A stretch of DNA of 50,518 nucleotides, taken from positions 1 through 50,518 of the IMG/VR virus record IMGVR_UViG_3300042402_000227; one strand, written 5' to 3'. A program made the position numbers and the translations under genes. The stretch is from a virus. Positions 45,147 to 50,518 of the stretch are shown piece after piece (within the stretch, counting starts at the first letter, position 1; every line of letters begins with the position of its first letter). Under the pieces are notes generated by a model. The model did not search any database. It saw only the letters and a program-made list of their open reading frames with translations, and was not told where the DNA came from.

Positions 45147-46163
45147 ATGTCTAACCTATTTAAAAAGGCAGCGTGTTTTACTGACATACATTTTGGTCTG
45201 AAGAGCAATAGTCTTGAGCATAATCAGGACTGTTCAGACTTTGTTGATTGGTTCATTGAGACTGCCAAAAAAGAGAACTGCGATACTTGTATATTCTTGG
45301 GTGATTACAATCACCATCGCGCAAGTATCAATATACATACCATGCAATATGGATTGAGGGCATTAGAACGCCTGAACGATGCATTCGATCATGTATATTT
45401 TATCCCGGGTAATCATGACCTTTACTATCGTGACCGTAGAGACATTCATAGTGTTGAATGGGCTAAACATTTACCCAATGTAACAATCGTCAATGATTGG
45501 TATAAAGAAGGTGATGTAGTCATCGCGCCATGGTTAGTAGGTGAAGATTACAAGAAGTTAGCAAAGATGGGTGGCAAATATTTGTTCAGTCATCTTGAGT
45601 TGCCACACTTCTATATGAACGCTATGGTCGAGATGCCTGATGTGGGTGAGATCAATGATACTCATGTCACAGGATTCGAACAAGTATACTCAGGACATTT
45701 CCATAAGCGTCAAGCAAGAAAAAACATCTGGTACATGGGTAATGCATTCCCACACAACTATGCTGACGCAGGTGATGACGCAAGAGGCATGATGATATTA
45801 GAGTGGGGTCAAGACCCTGTATTCAAATCATGGCCCGATCAGCCTCGCTTCCGTGTTTATAAATTAAGTGAAGTGTTAGATAATCCAGAAGGTTTGCTAT
45901 TGCCTAGAAGCAGTATTCGTGTTCATTTGGATATCGATATCAGTTATGAAGAGGCAAACTTCATCAAAGAACAATTGATACCAAAACATAAATTGCGTGA
46001 GATGGCACTGATACCTATGAAGTTGGAACAACATCAACTTGATCTTGCTCCCGGCGAACTTAAGTTTGAAAGCGTAGATCAGATCATCATGGATCAGATC
46101 AGTAATATTGAGAGCCAGTTCTACGATCAGAAATTACTTTTAGAAATTTATAAGAACCTATGA
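45147..46163 (+). CDS. gp47: Recombination endonuclease subunit gp47 (Mre11/SbcD family)
   Basis: A 338-aa metallophosphoesterase with all core motifs: TDIH (D13, H15), GDYNHHR (D53), GNHD (88-91), SHLE (H149) and SGHFHKR (G183-H186). These bind two metal ions in the nuclease active site. In T4, gp47 pairs with gp46 to process DNA ends for recombination-dependent replication. Length equals that of T4 gp47 (339 aa). It follows gp55 by 44 nt and overlaps the next gene by an ATGA, so the two are coupled. Confidence 0.95.
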   Translation: MSNLFKKAACFTDIHFGLKSNSLEHNQDCSDFVDWFIETAKKENCDTCIFLGDYNHHRASINIHTMQYGLRALERLNDAFDHVYFIPGNHDLYYRDRRDIHSVEWAKHLPNVTIVNDWYKEGDVVIAPWLVGEDYKKLAKMGGKYLFSHLELPHFYMNAMVEMPDVGEINDTHVTGFEQVYSGHFHKRQARKNIWYMGNAFPHNYADAGDDARGMMILEWGQDPVFKSWPDQPRFRVYKLSEVLDNPEGLLLPRSSIRVHLDIDISYEEANFIKEQLIPKHKLREMALIPMKLEQHQLDLAPGELKFESVDQIIMDQISNIESQFYDQKLLLEIYKNL

Positions 46164-46834
46164 GGGAAATACATTATAGGAATATAGGTTTTCCTAAAAC
46201 TGGTACTAATTGGTTGTGGATGCAACTACACGCGCATCCGCAACTAGACGGTAGATTTACTGTGTTTTATAAAGAACACAAGGCAAATGATTTAAAATCG
46301 TATAGTAAATTATATTTACCTTATGATAAGACTTATAATTTAGATCCGCATGCTTTTATGAAGCAGGAAGAAGGACATTATCTACGACCTGAAAATATAC
46401 ATGAGCATGCCACGCACTTGACTATGATTTTACGCAGTCCATATGAAGTTTTAAACTCTATGTATAACATGTTTAATAACAATGATCGAGGTTTTATTGT
46501 ATCCAAACCTGATTACATAGATATTAAAAATAATATGGTTAAGATGTATTCTAATTTAAGCGAGTTATTTGATTACTGGGACAACTGTAAAGTGCCGGTA
46601 AAATATTTGTTCTATGATGATTTAAAATCTGATCCAAAAAAATTCATGCATACTATATGCGAACATTTAGGCATCAGACCTTTTTATGATCCTAGCAAAG
46701 GTATCATATTCGCAACAGATATCAATGATCCCTTAGTCTTTGACAATAGAGACACTATAGATTATATTAATAGAGAAATATCTGTGGTAGAAAATCGTTT
46801 TGATCGTGATCTATCACATTGGAAGAAACAATGA
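46160..46834 (+). CDS. Sulfotransferase-family protein inserted between gp47 and gp46
   Basis: A 224-aa protein of the PAPS-dependent sulfotransferase fold. GFPKTGTNWLW (PKTGTNW at 12-18) is the 5'-phosphosulfate binding loop, and LRSPYEVLNSMYN (R92, S100) is the 3'-phosphate binding motif. YLFYDDL with DPKKFM and HLGI near the C-terminus also fits the family. Such enzymes move a sulfo group from PAPS to a sugar, lipid or protein hydroxyl. Both ends overlap gp47 and gp46 by ATGA, so it is translated as part of that operon. Its A+T content looks higher than that of gp47 and gp46. Acceptor unknown; a surface glycan or fibre sugar is a reasonable guess. Confidence 0.85.
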   Translation: MREIHYRNIGFPKTGTNWLWMQLHAHPQLDGRFTVFYKEHKANDLKSYSKLYLPYDKTYNLDPHAFMKQEEGHYLRPENIHEHATHLTMILRSPYEVLNSMYNMFNNNDRGFIVSKPDYIDIKNNMVKMYSNLSELFDYWDNCKVPVKYLFYDDLKSDPKKFMHTICEHLGIRPFYDPSKGIIFATDINDPLVFDNRDTIDYINREISVVENRFDRDLSHWKKQ

Positions 46835-48594
46835 TTAAACTAAAGAACATCACACTAAGAAACTTTTTGTCGATTGGTCAAGTCACTCAAGCCGTGAACT
46901 TTGATAGCAAGGAACTTACATTGATTTTAGGTGAGAACCTTGATCTAGGCGGTGACGGGGCCAGAAACGGCACTGGTAAGACCACATTGATTCAAGGATT
47001 GAGTTATGCGTTGTTTGGTACTCCCATCAATCAGATTCGCAAAGACAATCTAATCAATCGTACCAATGCTAAGGGCATGTTGGTTACATTAGAGTTTAGT
47101 TGTAACGGCATCGATTATAAGATTGAGCGCGGTCGTCGCCCAAACATTCTTAAGTTTTATGTTGATAACAAAGAAGAAGAAACAGTCAACGATGCTCAAG
47201 GTGAGAACAAAGAAACTCAAGAGCATATCGAACGCGCCATAAACATGACTCCTGATATGTTCAAGCAGATCATTGCATTGAACACATACAGCGAGCCATT
47301 CTTGGCAATGAAGGCTAACGATCAGCGCAACATCATAGAGCAGTTGCTCGGTATCACATTGCTAAGTGAGAAGGCTGAGATGATCAAGACCTTGATCAAG
47401 AATACCAAAGACACTATAACCGAAGAAGAGTTTCGTGTCAAAGCTGTTGAAGAAGCCAACAAGCGTGTGCAAGAACAAATTGAAAATCTAAAGCGCAGAG
47501 CAAAACTCTGGGATACCAAGCATGATGAAGATTTAAAGAAACTTAAAGACGACCTAGAAGAGTTGCAGAAATTAGACATTGAAAAAGAACTTCAAGGTCA
47601 TAAGGATCTATCGGCGTACAATCAAAAGAAGAAAGATATCGCAGACTTAGATAAGACTATTGTCCGAACCCAAGATGATTTAGATAAAGAAGAAAAATCA
47701 TTAAAGAAAGTGGAAAAGGAACTAGCGCAGTTGAAAGAACACAAGTGCCATACTTGTGGTCAAGACTTCCATGACGAAAAGCACGCCAAAGTAACAAAAG
47801 AAAAAGAAAAGAGTAAGAAAGAGAATGAGAAAAACATCAAGGAATTCAATAACTTACTAGAACAATTAAAATCTGCTAAAGATGAATTAGGCCCATTGGG
47901 CAAGCAACCAAAGCTATATTATGATACTGAACAAGAAGCATTTCAGCATCGTAGTTTGGTTGATGCATTGGTCACAAAGATCGATGAAAAAGATAAAGAA
48001 TTAAATCCATACACTGATCAGATCAATGATATGGAAAATCAGGCATTACAGGAAGTAAGTTTTGATAAGATCAATGAACTTACTAGAATGAATGACCATC
48101 AAAAATTCTTGCTTGACTTATTGACAAGCAAAGATAGTTTCGTCCGCAAGAAGATTATCGACCAAAATCTAAGTTACCTCAACGCAAGGCTCACACACTA
48201 CCTTGACAAGATCGGATTACCTCATCAAGTGATATTCTTAAACGATCTTACTGTTCAAATCACAGAGTTGGGTCGTGAATTAGATTTCGATAATCTTTCT
48301 CGCGGCGAACGCAATCGACTGATATTGGGTCTATCGTTTGCGTTTAGAGATGTATGGGAAAGTCTATACAGCCCGATCAATACATTGTTCATCGATGAGT
48401 TGATTGATAGTGGTATGGATAGCATGGGTGTCGAGAACAGCATGGCTATCTTGAAGGACATGAGCCGTAATAGAAATAAATCTGTATGGCTCGTAAGTCA
48501 CCGAGAAGAGTTGGCTGGTCGTGTACCTAGCGTATTAAGAGTAGTGAAAGAGAATGGCTTCACTACATATAACACCAGTCACGATCTAGTATGA
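46831..48594 (+). CDS. gp46: Recombination ATPase subunit gp46 (Rad50/SbcC family)
   Basis: A 587-aa SMC-like ATPase. The Walker A region GENLDLGGDGARNGTGKTT (34-52), the ABC signature LSRGERNRL (about 488) and Walker B TLFIDELIDSGMD (about 517-529) are all present. A long charged coiled coil separates them, with a zinc hook CHTCGQ (about 305-310) at its apex. In T4 it forms the DNA-end processing complex with gp47. I start at ATG 46831, which overlaps the previous stop; a TTG four codons earlier is less likely. Length is close to the 560 aa of T4 gp46. Confidence 0.95.
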   Translation: MIKLKNITLRNFLSIGQVTQAVNFDSKELTLILGENLDLGGDGARNGTGKTTLIQGLSYALFGTPINQIRKDNLINRTNAKGMLVTLEFSCNGIDYKIERGRRPNILKFYVDNKEEETVNDAQGENKETQEHIERAINMTPDMFKQIIALNTYSEPFLAMKANDQRNIIEQLLGITLLSEKAEMIKTLIKNTKDTITEEEFRVKAVEEANKRVQEQIENLKRRAKLWDTKHDEDLKKLKDDLEELQKLDIEKELQGHKDLSAYNQKKKDIADLDKTIVRTQDDLDKEEKSLKKVEKELAQLKEHKCHTCGQDFHDEKHAKVTKEKEKSKKENEKNIKEFNNLLEQLKSAKDELGPLGKQPKLYYDTEQEAFQHRSLVDALVTKIDEKDKELNPYTDQINDMENQALQEVSFDKINELTRMNDHQKFLLDLLTSKDSFVRKKIIDQNLSYLNARLTHYLDKIGLPHQVIFLNDLTVQITELGRELDFDNLSRGERNRLILGLSFAFRDVWESLYSPINTLFIDELIDSGMDSMGVENSMAILKDMSRNRNKSVWLVSHREELAGRVPSVLRVVKENGFTTYNTSHDLV

Positions 48595-49604
48595 GTTTAG
48601 CACTTTGGCATTGGCATATCGAAGTCAGTAGCAAATGTACTTTGCGCTGTCCTCGTTGCGCCCGTACCGAAGTACCTGACTCATTGATCAATACAGAATT
48701 AGATTTAGATTTCTTCAAAAAGAATTTTACTCCTGAGTTCATAAGCAACCATGTTGAAAAGATAACATTCTGCGGTGATGACGGAGATCCTATCTATGCG
48801 CATGATCTAGTGCCTATCATACAATATATCAAATCATATAAAGATGTAGCCATAGTGATAGTCACTAACGGCAGTTATAAAAAGGCAGACTGGTGGTTAA
48901 GTTTAGCAAATGTCTTGACTGATGTTGACCATGTACATTTTAGCCTAGATGGCTATGATCAGTTCAGTAATGAGCAATATCGCGTCAATAGTGACTGGGA
49001 TAGCATCATGATGGGTGTCAACACTTTGCGTAAAAATAGCGATTGTTATATGACATGGGATAGTATTGGATTCAAATTCAATGAGAATCACATAGATCAT
49101 ATGCGTGATATGGCTAGAAAATTGGGTTTTGATCAATTTCAACTCACTCTTAGCACGAAGTTTGGGAGTAAGTATGAACACTATGGTCGAAACGATAGAT
49201 TCGAACCAGATAACAAGAATTTGATAAGTTCTACCCATAGGTTTGAGAGACAGATCACGAACCTATCAGGTAGACTATTGCGTGAGAGTTATAAAGAAAC
49301 TAATTTAAGATTATTCGAAAACATCCAAGCTATAGGTGAGATCAAGCCCATTTGTCATATAGGTAATAAAGGTTTGTTCATCAATAGCAAGGGAGACTTT
49401 TATCCTTGCTGTTGGGTAGCCAATCGTTATGGTCACAACAAACATTGGAATGAGTTAGGAAAGAAATATAATTTATATGACAACTTGTTGACTGATGTTG
49501 TCAATGATATTTTCTGGAAAGAAAAATTCATAGAAAATAGTTTCGAATGTAATTTGAAGTGTAAGAATAGTGTAGTAGATAAAAATTATGCCACTGAGTG
49601 GTAA
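48591..49604 (+). CDS. Radical SAM/SPASM-type protein coupled to gp46
   Basis: A 337-aa radical SAM protein different from the leftward array. CTLRCPRC (C16, C20, C23) binds the 4Fe-4S cluster. In place of the usual GGEP it has FCGDDGDP (about 60-67). The C-terminal part has ICHIGNKG (C about 256), FYPCCW (about 272) and ECNLKC, a pattern expected for a SPASM or twitch auxiliary cluster. SPASM enzymes often modify peptides. ATGA overlap with gp46 shows tight coupling within the recombination operon. Substrate unknown. Confidence 0.82.
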   Translation: MSLALWHWHIEVSSKCTLRCPRCARTEVPDSLINTELDLDFFKKNFTPEFISNHVEKITFCGDDGDPIYAHDLVPIIQYIKSYKDVAIVIVTNGSYKKADWWLSLANVLTDVDHVHFSLDGYDQFSNEQYRVNSDWDSIMMGVNTLRKNSDCYMTWDSIGFKFNENHIDHMRDMARKLGFDQFQLTLSTKFGSKYEHYGRNDRFEPDNKNLISSTHRFERQITNLSGRLLRESYKETNLRLFENIQAIGEIKPICHIGNKGLFINSKGDFYPCCWVANRYGHNKHWNELGKKYNLYDNLLTDVVNDIFWKEKFIENSFECNLKCKNSVVDKNYATEW

Positions 49605-49620
49605 GTGAATACATATTAAC

Positions 49621-50196
49621 ATGCCTAATCCACAGAAACAAAAAGGAAACAGTTTTGAGCGTGAGGTCGCAATACACCTCAGTAAACTCTATAATGAGAG
49701 TTTTATTCGCGCTCCCGGATCCGGTGCGTATGTAGGTGGTAAAAATCAAGTACGCACTCAAATACTACACGAAGGGCAGATTCGTAGTTTCAAAGGCGAC
49801 ATAGTACCCGGGCAGAGTTTTAGCAAGATGAATGCAGAATGCAAGAGTTATGCTGATTTTCCGTTTCATCAAGTACTTGCAGGTGAATGCAAGACATTAG
49901 ATGCATGGATAGATCAGATGATGTCTGTTGCTGAGACAGATGATTTAAACATTCTGTTTATGAAATTTAACCGCAAGGGTAAATTTGTATGTGTTCAATC
50001 TAAACTTACTTGGGTCACTGATCATTTCTTATATTACTCATCAAAAGCATATAAAGATTGGCTCATAATCGAATGGGATAATTTTTTCAGGCTCAACAAA
50101 GACCTACTTAAAGCATACTGCTCAGGTATAACAGAGACCAACTCCAACATCATCAACATTTCTGCCGAAACTTTAACAACATTACATCAGTTATAA
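49621..50196 (+). CDS. PD-(D/E)XK nuclease, possible Holliday-junction resolvase
   Basis: A 191-aa protein. KGNSFEREVAIHLSKLY at the N-terminus provides the acidic helix (E13, E15), RAPGSGA follows, and GDIVPG (D60) with ECKSY (E73, K75) complete the PD-(D/E)XK catalytic core. This arrangement is seen in Hjc-type resolvases and in phage nucleases annotated as resolvases. The C-terminal 60 residues are divergent. It ends the visible plus-strand recombination operon, 16 nt after the radical SAM gene, so a role in resolving recombination or packaging intermediates is plausible. General phage endonuclease is the alternative. Confidence 0.75.
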   Translation: MPNPQKQKGNSFEREVAIHLSKLYNESFIRAPGSGAYVGGKNQVRTQILHEGQIRSFKGDIVPGQSFSKMNAECKSYADFPFHQVLAGECKTLDAWIDQMMSVAETDDLNILFMKFNRKGKFVCVQSKLTWVTDHFLYYSSKAYKDWLIIEWDNFFRLNKDLLKAYCSGITETNSNIINISAETLTTLHQL

Positions 50197-50200
50197 ACAA

Positions 50201-50518
50201 TTTGCTGGTCGGGTGCCGACCCTCCTTGAGGAAGCGTGAAAGACCGCCGACGGATCTGGAGTAAGCGTAGAATAACATCTACGGAAAACCGAGAGGGCAA
50301 TCGACAGGTTTGCGAACCCTCAATGAGTCTATAGTTCACTTTGTCTTGCGACTATAGAACATGCGTTGCCGAGATATGTAACAGTATCTCACTACAGTCC
50401 CATAAACTTTACAGGGCAACCGGTAGCAACATACAGCAAACAGGCTAGTGTGTTGGGGAATAGACAACATGGGTGATAGGGCATGGCAATGTCTTTACCA
50501 ATGGTAGTGCTGAATAGC
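50201..50518 (+). ncRNA. Large structured RNA, 5' part (possible GOLLD-class phage RNA; partial)
   Basis: The last 322 nt contain no reading frame of note but many nested complementary segments. TTTGCTG (50201-50207) pairs with CAGCAAA (50434-50440) and closes a 240-nt domain. Inside are GGTCGG/CCGACC (50207-50212 with 50216-50221), CGTAG/CTACG (50266-50270 with 50279-50283), GGTT-TGCG-AACC (about 50308-50319), TCTATAGT/ACTATAGA (50328-50335 with 50351-50358), and GTTGCC/GGCAAC (50365-50370 with 50415-50420) enclosing GAGATA/TATCTC (50371-50376 with 50385-50390). A further GTGTTG/CAACAT stem follows. The plus strand is assumed from the neighbouring gene. TATAAACA at 50192-50199 is a one-mismatch late motif. 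Size and phage setting suggest a giant ornate RNA such as GOLLD; I cannot confirm the family. Confidence 0.6.

Noticed and set aside
46190-46215. P-loop NTPase or kinase reading of the gene between gp47 and gp46
   Set aside because: The motif PKTGTNW is the sulfotransferase phosphosulfate loop and lacks the GK(S/T) of Walker A; the R...S motif near residue 92-100 supports sulfotransferase.
50201-50440. tRNA, tmRNA or group I intron at the right edge
   Set aside because: No cloverleaf or T-loop sequence, no tmRNA tag frame, and no clear P-Q-R-S elements of group I introns were seen; a covariance search would still be needed to exclude them fully.

Overview
The window looks like part of the genome of a marine T4-like myovirus (tailed phage, contractile tail). 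It carries the T4-type late sigma factor gp55, the recombination nuclease pair gp47/gp46, baseplate proteins recognisable as gp6, gp25, gp5, gp53 and a gp48-like protein, and AT-rich late promoters of the TATAAATA/GATAAATA type. The giant structural protein and the fibre proteins resemble those I know from marine T4-like phages (cyanophages, pelagiphages). The host cannot be read from the sequence. No tRNA, integrase, insertion sequence or CRISPR array was seen.

Layout. (1) 1-10877, minus strand: one compact, translationally coupled operon behind a perfect TATAAATA late promoter. From its 5' end it encodes a small unknown protein, two paralogous glycosyltransferase-like proteins, a second small unknown, a third GT-like protein with an LIDGDN motif, and then six consecutive radical SAM enzymes, the last cut by the window edge. 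The six fall into two paralogous N-terminal types, three of each. (2) 10934-13671, minus: two fibre-like proteins, a conserved small structural-type protein and a newly called 54-aa ORF, each main gene with its own GATAAATA promoter. (3) 13672-32322, minus: one 6,216-aa open reading frame, a giant repeat-built structural protein. (4) 32324-44057, minus: baseplate module (gp6, gp25, gp5 spike with a long Ala/Gly/Ser extension, a hub-like 796-aa protein, gp53, gp48-like). (5) 44058-44202: divergent control region with a late promoter pointing left and a near-consensus sigma70 promoter pointing right. (6) 44203-50196, plus: gp55, gp47, a sulfotransferase, gp46, a seventh radical SAM protein and a PD-(D/E)XK nuclease. 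(7) 50197-50518: no gene, but a dense set of nested inverted repeats that reads as the 5' part of a large structured RNA running off the window.

How it fits together. A host-type promoter would make gp55 before the late phase; gp55 would then direct host RNA polymerase to the TATAAATA/GATAAATA sites that head the tail genes and the radical SAM/glycosyltransferase operon. Late expression suggests that those enzymes act on virion or surface components made at the same time, not on early host takeover. Their substrate is unknown. The most unusual items are the six-gene radical SAM array, the sulfotransferase lodged between gp47 and gp46, the giant protein, and the structured RNA at the right edge.
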